From Massospora cicadina (lineage: Eukaryota; Entomophthoromycota; Entomophthoromycetes; Entomophthorales; Entomophthoraceae): a stretch of DNA of 64,000 nucleotides. This document shows positions 11,690-24,351 of the stretch, piece after piece. The notes beneath the pieces were generated by a model. The model worked only from the letters and a program-made list of their open reading frames with translations, ran no database searches and was not told the origin of the DNA. The stretch's first letter is position 1; the number at the start of each line of letters is the position of its first letter. A program made the translations under genes and the position numbers. The stretch covers positions 19,603-83,602 of the forward strand of contig JAKSZP010014856.1 in NCBI GenBank assembly GCA_022478985.1, given 5' to 3'.

Positions 11690-12830
11690 TGGACAATAAA
11701 TCCTGGGAGGCCAGACCTGAATTAAACTCTTGTTCAAGAAGAGAATCCAACGCCAATTCTGGAACTGACACCCAATCGCCCTATTCAACGCCAACTAAAA
11801 GCTGTTCATGCGCATTTTGTTGAATCAGCCTAATGGCAATGGCACCATATATGCTCCATAAGGCCCAAAATGGGTCTATCAAAGGCCAAAACATCCGGGG
11901 CAGTATCAGTACAGTCCAGAACATGTTACATGACATTCAGGGCTCTGAACAAGTTTATCTCATGTTCCTTGGCATGGAGAAGTCCTACAACAAGTTAGCG
12001 TGACCTTTACTTCATGCAGCTTTAAAGGCGGTGGGTATTCCAGCAACCTTTGGATCGTGGATCTCAGCAATGTACTTAGGACTGACCACAAAGGTGATTA
12101 TTGCTGTTGGCCTTACCAACAATATTCCAATTGGTCAGGGTCTTCTCCAAGGCGATCCTATTTCGCTGATCCTTTTTAACTTTGCTACAAACATTTTCTT
12201 AGCTGTAGAAGATGCAAAACTCTGGGGCTTAGTCCACCCCAACCAATGGCTGCTGAAATGTTATTATTCAATGATAATACTGTAGTGGATATCAGCTCTG
12301 ACCAATCTTTAGGATGCCGAGGAGCTCCTAAACCTATACCAGTTTAACAACATTGCAAAGATTAGATTATATTTGATCGCTGCAGTGAAGATTGACGTTA
12401 TAAACTTCAGCCCACCGTCTGACACAGCACCAATCTAAAAAATTTCAGATGATCCGTTACCTTGGTATTCTCGTTAATATCAAATGTTAGTGGTACTTTA
12501 AACCAATCAGGAGATAAAATAAATCCTGTCAGCCTATATGGCCTGCTGTAAAAATGAAAGACTAAGCCTTGAGGAGAAAAGGATGACCATTAACATATTC
12601 ATCTTCTCAATGCTAAGGTATACCGCCCACATACTGTCAATGAGCCCAAACCTAAAGAAAAAGAAAAAATGCTCCCACTTTCCTATTGTCAAGGCAAAAG
12701 CAGTGCAAATTGCCCTCAAAGCCGTGTTCAAGCAAAGAGCAAAGGGGGCATGGGCTTACGGGACTTCAAATCCCACTAGTGGTGAATCGGGGCAAAGTTG
12801 TTCCTCTAGTTGATGCAGATGCACATGCGT
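11690..12830 (+). pseudogene. LINE reverse transcriptase fragment
   Basis: Shifted frames show RT blocks in order: LLFKKR and HPIAL-FNAN (compare LIFKKGDK, RPIALLNTDYK), the open frame 12031-12285 with WISAMY and GLLQGDPISLILFNFA (the RQGDPLSPLLF motif), then FNDNTVV at 12267-12278 in place of F/YADD. The second catalytic Asp is therefore lost. A C-terminal part near 12534-12813 (LSLEEKRMTIN, YTAHILSM) matches the usual post-RT region. Inactive. Confidence 0.7.
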
Positions 12831-14135
12831 TGTCTGACCTTTGCATGTAAAATGAACTGGGCTAGAGTCCAGGGCCTTCAAGTGCCAGTCTCCTCACGCT
12901 CACTGCACAAATGGATGGCAGATTACCCGCATATTACCTCCCAAAAGGCAGTTTATACTACTGGTGATTGTGCAATTGGGTAGTGTACTTATGTGGCTGG
13001 TTGTTGAAGCATCAGACTATGATGCTGACCAAATATACTGAGATGTTAAAGCCTGCATTTCAGCAATGATTTCCATAATGAGCTGGGAGGAGCGCAATTG
13101 AACTCCCACAAGTACGCCTCCAAAGCAATTAAGATTTGCTTCAGTCAACCCTGAGTAGTACGTTGATTCACCTCCAAAACCCAGATTCAACCCACCTACC
13201 AACCATGGATCCTTAACAGCAGGGCATCTGAGGGCCATGATATTGGCTACCAGATAAAAGAGTTAATCTCAGGCCTCAATTTCCGACTGGGTTGGAAAAA
13301 CAATAGTCAGTCATCTGTCAGATATTACAACGTGCATTTGAATCCAGTAAGCATAGTGGACCAGACTACCTACACAAATAGTGCCCCATCTGAGCCAAAC
13401 CAGAAGCAGATATCAGCTTTTAATAATAAAAATGTGCGGTTTTCTGAAAATAATGGTCCACAATGTGAACCTCCTCATTAGGCATAAATTTGCTGCTGAA
13501 GATACATCTATCACAGAACCTGTTTTTTGCAACAACTCTGAGAACAGCCCTAATCAACTAAAATCCTTCTTTTAATATTATTGTGCATGGGTAATACAAT
13601 AAGCTCTCAGAGCAAAAGCCTTGAAAATGAGCACCCCCATTGGAAAAGTTTAGTACTGAGGCCATTTGGATTATTTCTGAGCAGCTATTTTATCACAAAA
13701 TTTTTGCGCTTAAACCCCAGGTGTTATAAAGCCATGCACTTGACTTTCCCCACTGAATCAATTGTAATATGTGACAAAGCATCAAATCAACTTAAGATCC
13801 AATAGTCTGTAAGCCTGTCAACACTAGAACTGTGTCTAGTGATGGTGATTGCTAAACAGCAATGGTTGGAGGTGCTAAAGAACTAGTGGCCTAGCATCCC
13901 AGTTTTTTACTTTGGCCAAATTGACTGTATTCCGCCCTCTCCTCTTACTTTCTCAAATAATTTAAATTTTGAATAGAGATTTGAGTTAAAAAACTGCTGA
14001 TGTGGTTTGTCACTAACTTTCACTAATAATTAAGTAAAATATTTGATGGATGTTGTCAAATTGGTTTGATCCCTTGAAGACATATAGTAGCCTTCATTTG
14101 AAACACTTAGGCCAATTCTGTTTTTCTTCTATTTA

Positions 14136-14267
14136 AAAATTATTTGAGGTGGGCCGACCTTGGGACAATTATACCACACCAAGAATGTTTTCTAGCCAAT
14201 ACAGGTTTTGAACTCAAAACCTGCACTAGGGTGGAAGCAGTTCTACCTGCTCAGCTAACCACCCTTA
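14136..14267 (-). mobile_element. tRNA-headed SINE (family S1) with 15-bp TSD
   Basis: Read on the minus strand, the unit begins GGGTGGTTAGCTGAGCAGGT (A-box type) and then has GGTTTTGAGTTCAAAACC, a T-arm-like hairpin at the B-box place. It ends CCCACCTCAAATAATTTTTA. TTTTTCTTCTATTTA is repeated exactly at 14121-14135 and 14268-14282, a 15-bp target duplication, which proves retroposition. A second copy is at 56032-56160. Confidence 0.8.
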
Positions 14268-14282
14268 TTTTTCTTCTATTTA

Positions 14283-16505
14283 TAAAAATTTAATCTTTTA
14301 TTATTATCATTATTTCTAATAGAGATATTGTAATGGCCAGATATGTTTTGTACAATCACACTTCCTTTCTCCCACCTTTTGTAAATAATAAAGGATAGCT
14401 TGACTTGTATAGGTGGGACTGAAGATCCTAAAGGCTAGGTTTTGGGTGAGTGCATCTAGGGGTGGTGGGAACTATCAACCTAATACCTGTAGCTTCATGG
14501 AAGCCCCACGTAAACTTGCCCAATTGGCCATCACAATGAGGGAAGGATGGGGATTAACCTTAATGGGGGTGGTGGCACAGGAGCCTTGGATACCTGGGAA
14601 GGGGGCTGAGGGCTCACTGTGTGCCTCCTAAGGAGGGTTAATTGGCTAAAGGTGAAGTTGATGGTCTGTCTGGGTTGAAAAGTTGAAACTAAGACAAGTA
14701 GTAAAAAGGTACCTAATGAAGGTGAAACAGCAAGGGTCAACAGTACCCAAACTGTTGGCCTGGCATAATAATGGAGCTCCTGATATAGCAAATGTGAAAT
14801 TTGTGACACATACACTGGCCATGGGTGCATCCAGTCATCTGCCAGATGAAGTGCCACCAATCCGCTAAGGAAATTTTTGTCAGGATGAAATTTTAGTGGC
14901 AAAAGTTGTTTTCCTTTAGCTGTCCACATTGATACTAATATGGCATCATGAGGATTTAATTTTATCAATCTGCTAAAATTAATTGTAATTGTGTTATCAC
15001 CAATAATTGAAATTCTATTCTTCATCAAGACCTAGCACTTAAGACAACTGCCCACAGGTACATTTGACATTCAATTTTTGCTTTTTTATAAGTAAGAAAT
15101 TCATATAGAATATAACTATTCATTATGTGATCTATACATTAGCTGCACTCTTGTCTGGTGCCATGTTTTCTGACCTATGTAATGACTGGGTCATAGTGGC
15201 CATAATTACTACCTTGTTGTCCTCCATTCTTAAATGAGGATTTCAATATGGTGATCACCTGAGGTTGACCCCCACTCTGGAAGCAGTGTGGAGAATAGAA
15301 GTATCCTTAACCTTGAGGTTATTCCTACTCAGTGGGCTAAGTTTTGAAAGCTTTCTGCATGCTTGAGCCCTTGTGTTCCTTTACCCGATTCTGGACCTCT
15401 GGGGGCCCAAGTAAACAACTTCCCTGGAATCTGCAGCCACCTTTCCTGATACAGTTTTGTTGCTGGTGGGTACGTTAGCATCAGTTTTTATCAATTGTCA
15501 TCCTGCAGTTGTTCCCCTCACAATAAGATTCCAAGTCATTTGAATAAATAAGCTTCCAGCAGTTTTTGAATATTCTAGGTTTCTACTCACCCAGACTGGC
15601 AGGCTAGTCTTAACTTTATTAGCCAGTTCCATAACATCAAATTTAGAAAACTATTAAACTAGTTAAAGGATGATACCCTATCATTATATTGCTTACTTGG
15701 CCTACCTTGAATTTTTGTACGGAAAATAATAAATCTTCTATATCACCCATATTTCTATATTCTTTACATGTTTCAGTATCAAAATGGTGCATATTTGTTA
15801 GTTTATAAGTCTTTATCTTTTTAAAAACTTTTATTATATAAGTTATACAATATGATATAAAAACTAATATACGTTCTAGATTGTACTTATTCATGATTAT
15901 GTGCATTTTGTGTTTCTTATTTCATGATTATTCTTTTTAATTTCTGAGGGATAACATTAAAAATACACAATCCTTATTAAAGCTGAATTATTTATTCATT
16001 TTAGAATTCTATATACATTATTCTACATATTTAGTTAATATATCATCACAAGAAGCTACATTATGAAATGACTCTTATATAGTAGTTAAGTTTCTTAAGT
16101 TATTAGCAATTTAGTTATGATTTGAATAATACCCAAGTTAGTGTTCATAATACAAGATCATGCCATGTGATCTCAACGCTTTTGATCTGTAACTTTTTAT
16201 ATTTAAATCATAAGTATAAAGCCATTTAACTAAAATTACTGTGTATATAATCTTTGCCTTAGCCTAAACCGTAATGAAGTTTAAATATTTCACTTATATA
16301 ACAACGTTTCAAATCAGTGTATAGTGCATCCTTTTCCATCTTATCAGCTTATTTGCAAAGTGAGAAATTTATTTTTTTGTTTACTGATTAAAAAAGGTGT
16401 ATTTTTTAATAATCATATAAATAAAAGAATTTATTGTTTGATATACATCTAAATAGTTTATGATTTTATAGCCATAATCTAGAGCTAAAATTTAGAATCA
16501 ATATA
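14283..16505. other. intergenic stretch, mostly unassigned
   Basis: From 14283 to about 15640 the sequence is mixed in composition with no recognisable gene. From 15643 on it is strongly AT-rich with only short chance frames. I see no repeat pair or conserved motif. Confidence 0.4.
14531..15028 (-). CDS. unrecognised 165-codon open frame
   Basis: This is an uninterrupted frame in a stretch without other genes. The translation has a C-terminal proline-rich part and no motif I recognise. There is no flanking promoter or intron signal I can defend. It may be chance or an eroded element. Confidence that it is a gene is low. Confidence 0.12.
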   Translation of the reverse strand: MMKNRISIIGDNTITINFSRLIKLNPHDAILVSMWTAKGKQLLPLKFHPDKNFLSGLVALHLADDWMHPWPVYVSQISHLLYQELHYYARPTVWVLLTLAVSPSLGTFLLLVLVSTFQPRQTINFTFSQLTLLRRHTVSPQPPSQVSKAPVPPPPLRLIPILPSL

Positions 16506-16534
16506 CAAGGTGTGGCAGAAAAGTAATGAGACTG
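16506..16534. repeat. mariner left TIR
   Basis: Starts CAAGGTGTGGCAG. It matches the reverse complement of 17792-17820 over about 26 bp; only the outermost three bases differ. Confidence 0.9.
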
Positions 16535-16600
16535 ATTTTTTACTTACCAAAGTTTTTATTTTTTTCAAACATCAATCTTATCCCCTTCAAAGTAGTTCCC

Positions 16601-17628
16601 TTAGGCAGCTACACACTGATGGAGACGTTGTTCCCACTGTTGGTAGCATCGCTGGAAGTCTTCAACCAGAATGGTCTGTAGCATGTCTGTTACACTCTTT
16701 TGGATGTTTTCTAAAGTCCCTAAATGCCGTCCTTTGAGGACATTTTTCAGTTTAGGAAATAGGAAAAAGTCACAGGGACTTAGGTCAGGTGAATAGGGGG
16801 GCTGGGGAACCACAGGAATGCGTTTTGAGGTCAAAAATTCTGTGATGGAGAGGGCAGTGTGACATGGGGCGTTGTCATGGTGTAGCATCCATTTGTCTGC
16901 AATGTCCAGTCTCACGCGAATGACCCTTTTCTGAGCCTTTCAAGGACGTCTTTATAAAAAACTTGGTTGACAGTTTGTCCTGGAGGAACAAATTCTTTGT
17001 GGACGATTCCCCTTCTGTCAAAAAAACAAATCAGCATTGATTTGATCTTCGATTTGCTCATTTGAGCTTTCTTTGGTTGAGGAGAACTTGCAGTGTGCCA
17101 CTCCTCACTTTGCCTCTTGGTCTCAGTATCATATTGAAAAATCCATGATTCATCACCTGTGATTACATGACTAAAGAAATCTTGCTCATTGGCGATTCTG
17201 TCAAGAAGCTCAAGACACTTGTTTTTTCAATTGTCCTTCTGCTCAATTGTGAGGTTTGTCAGCACCATTTTGGCACAGACCTTTCAAATGTGCAAATGTT
17301 CAGTCTAAATTTGATGAATTGTAAATCTGTTCCAATTAATTCTTCACTCAACATTCTTAATGTTAATCAATGGTCTGATCTCACAAGAGTGTTCACACGT
17401 TCAATGTTTTTGTTAGTTTTAGAAGTTGAAGGCCTCCCTGAGCAGTGTTCATCTTCAACGTGTTCTCTGCCTTCCAAAAATGATTTATGCCAGTGAGAAA
17501 CTTGAGCTCAGGATAAAGAATGTTCCCCATATGCTTGTTTTAACTTTTTTAAACGTCACACTTGCCGAATCTCCAAGCTTGACACAAAATTTAATGGCAC
17601 AACGTTGCTCTAAATTATGCTGTTCCAT
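16601..17628 (-). pseudogene. mariner transposase (defective)
   Basis: The start is ATG at 17628 (MEQHNLEQRC) and the end is near 16601, about 340 codons, the usual mariner length. A shift follows within the first 40 codons, and stops interrupt the middle. Recognisable pieces are GRPSTS near the end of the N-terminal DNA-binding part, ICFFDRRG with the first catalytic Asp, HHDNAPCHTA with the second, and PYSPDLSPCDFF with the third. Exactly 34 residues lie between the second and third Asp. The frame 16601-16915 is open. The sequence style is that of animal mariners and of the human SETMAR transposase domain. Confidence 0.92.
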
Positions 17629-17791
17629 TTTGCGTGATGCACAACCAAAACACAACTTCACTAATAGCAGTCACAACGTTCACTTAGTTAATGGAAGGAG
17701 TTGAAACTCGCACTGATAGATGGGAGGGGGCTGATACACGTGCTCTGTCAAGGACAACATCGCAGCGTTGCCAGATCGCTTGCAGTGTTCC

Positions 17792-17820
17792 CAGTCTCAT
17801 TACTTTTCTGCCACACCCCA
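17792..17820. repeat. mariner right TIR
   Basis: Partner of the left TIR, followed by TA at 17821-17822. Confidence 0.9.
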
Positions 17821-18486
17821 TATTTTAAGAGAACTTTTAAGAGCTTCATTTTTATAACGTTTATTTAGCTTTATTTTTGTTAATTATAAAGGAGTTAGAA
17901 ATTTATATATTCCTGTCATTTTCCATGATAGCATATATAGCTTGCATTAATATATTATATATTAAGACTTTCTTAGATTAGCTTTCTAATCAATGGAAAA
18001 TATTTTTATATATGGCAATATGAGGTAAGTATGGTATAAGAATTCTTGTAAGTAGAATTGAAATTAACTATGAAGCAATATCATCTTTATATAATGTCTA
18101 AGGGCGTAGGAGTAAGGTACTTAAAATAATCTATTATGTATGCACAAGTGATATGTATATTCTAAAAAATTGCTATTAATCTCTTTTATAGGAAATTGTG
18201 AGGAAACATGATTTTTAAAAGTTAGAAAGGTGGAACTTTCACTGCAAGGATATTGTATGATGATACTTTTTAAAAGTAGTTTACTGATTGCCTACTCAAC
18301 AGGCTCCCTTATAGTTCTTGATTTTTATACAGAGGTTCAAGAATTCTTTCATATATAATTATTTATTAGCTATAGATAGCTTGACACTTAATTTTCAGTT
18401 GAGTAAATTATTACCATATGTGCTTTGTTAAGCACTTTAAAATGTTAAATGTTACACTGAAGCAAGATACTAATACTTTTATGGTG
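17821..18486. other. AT-rich spacer
   Basis: No gene, repeat pair or structured signal is seen between the mariner and the LINE target duplication. Confidence 0.5.
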
Positions 18487-18676
18487 TATATAAAACTATT
18501 TTAAATCTTACTTGGGGAAGGCTGACCGGGGGAATGGACACTTCAGATAAGTAAACTAAACTAACGAAATTAACTTCAGCAAGAGGAGAGCACCACAGAG
18601 AAGCAAACGCTATCTCCTGTTGCCAGAAGGAACACCAAGAGAAGGAAGGGGGTCACGTGTGTAGGGGCTTGCGCCA

Positions 18677-19393
18677 TTATTGAGCACGTATGTAGGAAGG
18701 GGTCTGAAGCAATGAACCAAACTGGAACCAGTATGAGACCATCTGGCAGCGATGGGGTGGGAAGTACCCAAACATCCAAGCTTGAAAGTGGTCCACAAGT
18801 TGTGACTGGAACCTGCATATAGCTTCCTGGAGGGTGGGAGTAGAGCATGAGATAGCATCCAAGACAATCTTGTGGGTAGTCCACATAGCAATTGCAACCA
18901 CTAAGGCATGGAGGGAAGGTGGTATAGGGGAAACCATGGACAAAGCGAAGATTTCCTTAGACAGGATGAAGGGCTGTGCCTGATCAAGGCGAAAGAGATG
19001 CTGAACCTCACGCCATATCGCTTCTGAGTGAGGGCACTTTTCCAGGTGGTGAACCAAAGTTCAATACTAGCCACACATGACGCAAGATGAGTGCAAAGCA
19101 TTAGAGCGCTCAGCAGTACAGTATACCCATCTCAAGCAGCGCCACACATGGGAATGAATATTCAGCTGCAGAAGAGGGTGGTGGGTATACTTACAAATGG
19201 CTTTCTGGGCATCAAGTGAGTAGGGAATGTCCAACATGTCCAGGTAGTCCACCCTGGCTATGGTAGGGAACCTCATGGGTATCACTCCGTTCATAATGGG
19301 TAGTTTTTGTACTTCCTGGGTGAACCAAGGAGTAGGGCGCCCCCTCTGGGCGGTGTGCCCACTGATGTGAATTCTCCACTCAGTGCCCCTCAT
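18677..19393 (-). pseudogene. LINE ORF2 C-terminal region
   Basis: Two frames cover the C-terminal part. The first ends HSSCVMCG and the second begins with VHHLEKC, so a CxxC...H...C motif typical of the end of L1-type ORF2 is split by a frame change near 19060. The role of this motif in LINEs is nucleic-acid binding during integration. Confidence 0.6.
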
Positions 19394-19989
19394 GGAGAGA
19401 AGAATTCTTTTGAAGTGGAGCGACGTCTCATGTGGGCCTGCAGCAGAATGGTGTGATGCTAGTTACTTTAACAGAGAATGGTGGTGGGCAGGATTGGTGA
19501 GGCCCACGGCGTGGGAGAAGTTGGAGTGGGCCGCGTGTGACCAGTGCTGGGCTGAGATTGTAGGGTTGGTGACTGCAGCGATCCAGGTGTCAAGGATTTT
19601 GGCGGCGTGGACCTCATAGTTGAGCAGGCCCATGTCACAACTATGGTGAGGGCCATACATGAAATCCAGGCGCACTGGCGGTGGGCGACCTAACCAAAGC
19701 CACCCTTGCAGAAGGACGTATAATGACTTGAAGAAACAAGGGAAAAAGCGATGGCGTGGTCCCTAAACCAAACTTTAGAAAAGAGCATAGAGTTGGCTAG
19801 CACTACCATGCCTGTAAGGGAGGTTTGATGGTCTTTGAGGGAAGCTATGCGTTTTGTAATGTTGTCTTGAATATGATTTTCCATTACCATTGAGACGTAC
19901 AATCACGCCTTTAGCCAAACCCCCAAATGGCGGACTAGGCCAGCGGTGGGGCTTGGCACAAAGGGGAGCACAAGCGGGGCGGTGTGGGG

Positions 19990-20790
19990 TGTTTAGGGCA
20001 AGCGATCCCTTGAGCAAGTTGTTGAAGCAGGAAGAAAACAGGGCGCTGGGGTCCAGCGGGCTTGATACTGACCAAGAAGAACAATTTCTGTTTTGGAGGC
20101 GTTAAGTGCAGCATTACTTACCATAGAGTAAACTTGGATAGTAGCTTCAAGCACGCGTGCATCATGATTGTTAGACACCCCAACCACACAATCATCAACA
20201 AACGCCAACATCTTGACTGGTGCTTGCCCTTGCACATGGACACCAGTAAGGTGGGCATTCAAATTTTAAAAGAAGTGTGTCAAGGCTGAATTTATATAAG
20301 AGTGGGCTTAGAGGGTCAACTTTGCGTAGGCCTCTTTGAGGGCGAACTACATCCGTGAGGAAGCCAGGGCCACGCACAGCCATTATGGCAGATTCCGTGA
20401 GCAACATCACCCAATTAATAAAATGATAGGGGAGGTGGAAATTTGTGGAGGCAGGCTCTGAGGTAATCCCAGTTGACTCTATCATAGGCCTTCTGCTGGC
20501 CTAAAAAAACAATTGCTCCAGAAGCTGTGGATTGGCAGACGTTGGCTACAGTGTGTATGTTCTCCCAAATAGACTTTTTGGGAATAAAACCAAATTGTTC
20601 AGGGGAAATGAGAGCAGAGGCAACCACCCTTAGGCGGTTGGCCATGATTTTAGCAAAAGGTTTAGTATCTGTGTTAGTAAGTGATATGGGGCGCCAGTTG
20701 GCCAAGTCCAGCTTATCCCTTTTCTTGCAAAACGTTAGTGTGAATGGCTCTTGCCCTCCAGGAAGGGGGCGCGTTTCCATAAAGCATTAA
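19990..20790 (-). pseudogene. LINE ORF2 reverse transcriptase
   Basis: RT blocks are clear: ANWRPISLTNTD, ANRLR, ISPEQFGFIPKKSIWENI, QQKAYDRVNWDYL, then in shifted frames RKVDPLSPLLYKFSLD and AFVDDCVVGV. The F-V-D-D box at about 20186-20200 keeps both catalytic Asp residues. The block style is that of fungal and plant L1-like elements. At least two frame changes split it, and stops lie downstream. Confidence 0.88.
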
Positions 20791-21189
20791 TTCATTGAGG
20801 CAAGCAGCAAGGAGGAAAAATACTTGAAATATTTCTTATAGAACTTATAAGGGATGCCATATGGACCTGGGAATTTCCTGTATGGTGCACTGTGGATGGC
20901 AGACCAGAGTTTATCTGAGAAATCAAATTCATCAGCTCCAGATAACGGGAAACAGTGCAGATATGTGCACTTTCGAGAAAATTGTCCCTTTTGGCTGGCT
21001 GAACTGGATCAGAGCAATACAATTTGGAGTAATAATTTTGTACTTCAATTGCCACTTTGGCTGGAGTATCTGCAACGGAGTGGTTTGGGCTTACACCTGT
21101 GTCCAGGACAAGCTTTGGTGCAGCGCAAAGAATTTTCATTAAAAAGTAAGTGGAACACGTAACACCTGCTGTTATATGCTTTGCTTTAT

Positions 21190-22190
21190 ACTGAACACAA
21201 ACCCAATGCTTGTGTTGTCTTACCAGTGCGTTGAGGCGATGGAAACTTCCACCCACTTTTGACCCCAAGCCAAGCTGTAGACTGCCACTGGGACATTGGA
21301 TTCCAGATGGTCAATTTCTGCCAGCATGCGCAAAATGACTGCCAAGGCAGCCTGCAAGTGAAGTGATGAGATGTGATGAGCATGGATGATGGTGTTTACT
21401 TTGAAGATTGACCAGGTAGAGATTGGGTCTGCACATAATGATGTGGTAAACTCCATAGCTGAGGTCTCAGTGTCAACCCATGAGGAAAACCTGGGCAACG
21501 CAATCTCGGTGGGGTGTAGTTTGCACCACTTTTATGCCTGGGCTGCTGGTTTTGACAAACAGAAGGGAAACAATAACATTCTGTAGTCAGATAAATTGAT
21601 TTTCGTCATGGTAAAGTGGGAAATTTGTATTGGAATTTCAATGGTGTGAGAATAAGGTCAATGCGGGTCATAGACCTTAGCTGACTGTAGTGAACATGGG
21701 GGCAAGACATGTTTGTGAGTAGTGGTGCAATATGTGGTAGAGTATCAAACAACCCCAGGGTGACTTTTAGCACGCAAAGTTCAACATGCCCCAGTGGGGG
21801 TGTAGGCGACAAGTGCCAGCGGTCTGTGGTTGGGTTGGTCCAGCAATCCATGTCACCAACAACAATTGGGTTGGGGGTAGCGGAAGGAAATTGATGGCTG
21901 AGAAGAGTTTCCAACAGTTTTGTGCTCAGGTTGGGGTGTAAATGTTAACAGCAGCGTGCACTTTTTAATCCCACAAAAAGGTGATTACAAAGATGCAGCT
22001 GTCAAGGTATGATATTGACAAAATAAATTATAACTGCAGATCATTCAAACTAGCACCCCACAGTGTGGTGACCAAAAGGAAAAAAGAGAGGAGCATGGTT
22101 GCCCATGTTTCCCTGCAACGCACACACAGTGGGTTTCCTGAATGGCCAGGATGTCCACAGGTAAATTATTTTTAAAAACTCAGTTTCCTA
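21190..22190 (-). pseudogene. LINE ORF2 endonuclease region
   Basis: Frame 21606-21914 holds VVGDMDCW (the GDFN-type motif) and TRIDLIL (the SRIDYIL-type motif), both diagnostic of the apurinic-type endonuclease of L1 LINEs, which nicks target DNA. The piece downstream toward 20792 is the linker to RT. Frame changes break it. Confidence 0.75.
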
Positions 22191-22199
22191 GCCCATAAT

Positions 22200-23560
22200 G
22201 GCAAGGCCTTTGAGTCCAGAGATTTTTAACATCCCTATAGTAAAGGCTCCCCCATCACACCTTAGGTGCAAGGACAAGGGCACCCATGCCCTTCAGCCTT
22301 CTCATTCTCAGCTTGTCGCTGTTTGGCAGTGTGGGTATTCTGTGCTATGAAGTATGGTTTGTTATGGTAATCTTTAGCTGTGGGGTTCACGTTGGCTTTT
22401 GCCTTCTGCTTTTTCCCACTGTGGGTCAAATTTTTGGCGTTATGTGTACCTGCGGTGTACCATTGCATGATGTTGGAATTTCAGCAGGATTATTGGTGAG
22501 CAACTCAGATTAAATATGCTTCGTAGCATTGGTCAGGTGAAACTGACTCATCCATCAGTTCTTCAGCTTGTGTGGCCCAATCTGATTGGTGGAAAATTTG
22601 TGAGCCACTGCCGCTGCAAATGAATCAATTTTCTCCTGGAGCTGGGCAGGCAGATCATGGACTCAGTTGTGGCTGCCGCCTTGGATGCCACTCTGAAGGC
22701 CTGCTTGGCCTTCTTGCGCTCCTGCAGGGATAAAGGTTTTACTTGAATGTAGCACCCAGGCCCTCCACAGAAAGGCTGCGTCAGTGTCTACTGCCTGTTC
22801 ATAGTGGGCGTCTGCACCACACATTGCTTCCAGGATTATTTTGGTTTGAGTAATGCCCTCCTTGGTTGGGCATGTATGGGCCTTGTGGTCAAAAGCGTGA
22901 CTGAAAGTGCAGATAGGAGGTATGCTATCCATGGTGACCCTAAATGGGCTGGAGTCTTGCACATTAATTTCTGCAAAAGCGTGTGAGGGATTTGGGTCTA
23001 ATCTTTTGCTACCCTCATGGATGGGGTGAGAACAGCAATCACTTTGCCCGTGCACAGGTCTGGAATGAGCATCTTTTTTAGTAAATGTGCTGCATCTTGA
23101 AGGATTGGATTTCCCCATATTCAGCAAGCCCAGCCTTCAGGTGGGCTCCAGCACAGTGCTCTTGACTGTAGTATGTAGGAAGGTGAAAGTTACAAAATTT
23201 GATTATATTTAGTCCAGCAAGTGCACTTTGTTTCAACTACCCATTGACCATTTAGGAGGTCCACTACCACTTGCACTTTTGCAGCTTCGTCTGACACATT
23301 TTTATTTTTAAATCCAAGTTACAGCCAGTCGCATTGCATGGAATATGGTGCGACATACACAGCGTTTGGGAAATGTGTGTGTACATCTCCATAAAACTTC
23401 TCCCAAAGCGCCATTTGTTGAATATCCAGAAAAACCCGCATCCCATGTTCCACCAATGATAGTGGTTGATAGTGAGGCGTATTGATGAACTGGTTGCAGC
23501 GCGCTTGCCAGACCATCATTTCTGGGGAAATGGTAACCGCCAGTTTTTTACAATTATCTT
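22200..23560 (-). pseudogene. LINE ORF1
   Basis: The frame 22663-23127 contains CTFSHAFDHKAHTC, comparable with CSLCFGLDHA in the half-LINE at 56427-58330; it is a cysteine/histidine motif placed after a globular part. Upstream (23160-23540) an RNA-binding-domain-like stretch is broken by stops, and a lysine-rich end lies near 22262-22468. ORF1 proteins coat LINE RNA. Confidence 0.55.
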
Positions 23561-23774
23561 TATTTATGCTGCTGGTTTTGTGGTGCGTTTATGAAATTTG
23601 ATTGATGTGAAGCCTACACCTGTGCCATTAACTTTACTTTCCCAACTGCTACCCAACATTTAGTGCACACTGATATCCTTGACAAGATTATCAAACATAC
23701 CTAGACCTGAATTGAATATGTCAATAAAAGTGTTTGCATCAAGAGAGAAAAGTTTTGTATAAAAACTATTTTAA

Positions 23775-24351
23775 CTATAAAAGACATACTTAATATAATA
23801 ATTGAAGCAAAAAACTCTTTAAATTATCTATAGGCACTTTTTTATAAAAAGTGTAATTTATATGGTGAGTTAAAGAACAGCAGTATAAAGAGTGCAGATT
23901 AAACTATATTTACATAATTTTTGCTTTTATAAAGGTGGGTAATTTTATATAAATTTTAAGGTTTTCTTGTTTAAATCAACTAGGTGAATTTATTCCTAAA
24001 GCATATATACACTTTTTATATATGAGCTTATAAATATTTTTTTGTAATAAGCTACCTTATTTAAAGATTAAAATAATAAAAAATAATAGTTACTTTAAAA
24101 ATCTAATACTGGAAACCATTTTTTGCTATGTTATATTCACATGCTTTATGATGAGAGATTAGTTCTCTAATTTAGCTACAAGACATTTATTTTTGTTACT
24201 GTATGGCTCCCCAGCGCCTTTGACCCTATTCCTTACCATACTATCCCCATCTTAACATTACCTAACAGTTTTTATAATGAATAATACTAGGTTTTTTGCA
24301 GAGAATTTCATCAGTTAAACTGCCAAAATGTCAATGTTATTTTTGAGTAAG
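23775..24351. other. AT-rich spacer
   Basis: Very AT-rich. No gene or repeat boundary is visible. Confidence 0.5.

Larger units (their letters stand above)
9443..13966 (+). mobile_element. decayed LINE (L1-like), plus strand
   Basis: Endonuclease and reverse transcriptase pieces in LINE order are spread over this stretch with many stops and shifts. Both boundaries are approximate. The left edge is set where the previous retroposon tail ends. The right edge is a possible tail (CCTCTCCTCTTAC, then CTCAAATAATTT, about 13938-13966). No intact ORF is left, so this is a fossil copy. Confidence 0.6.
16506..17820 (-). mobile_element. mariner DNA transposon (DD34D), complete but dead
   Basis: The 1315-bp unit is bounded by TA dinucleotides (16504-16505 and 17821-17822). 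Its inverted repeats share GGTGTGGCAGAAAAGTAATG followed by AGACTG. Size, TIRs and TA target duplication are canonical for mariner. The transposase on the minus strand is broken by shifts and stops. Confidence 0.93.
18505..23761 (-). mobile_element. full-length L1-like LINE, minus strand, defective
   Basis: AAAACTATTTTAA is repeated at 18492-18504 and 23762-23774, and near-identity extends a few bases further left. This is a target duplication that bounds a 5.26-kb unit. In minus orientation it has ORF1 with a cysteine motif, then ORF2 with endonuclease, RT and a C-terminal Cys/His motif. It ends with a tail CCCCCGGTCAGCCTTCCCC related to the CCCCTGGTT tails of the ORF1-only copies. All ORFs are broken. 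Confidence 0.85.

Noticed and set aside
15643..15906. 87-codon minus-strand frame in AT-rich DNA
   Set aside because: The composition is what AT-rich sequence gives by chance, with no motif and no conserved neighbour.
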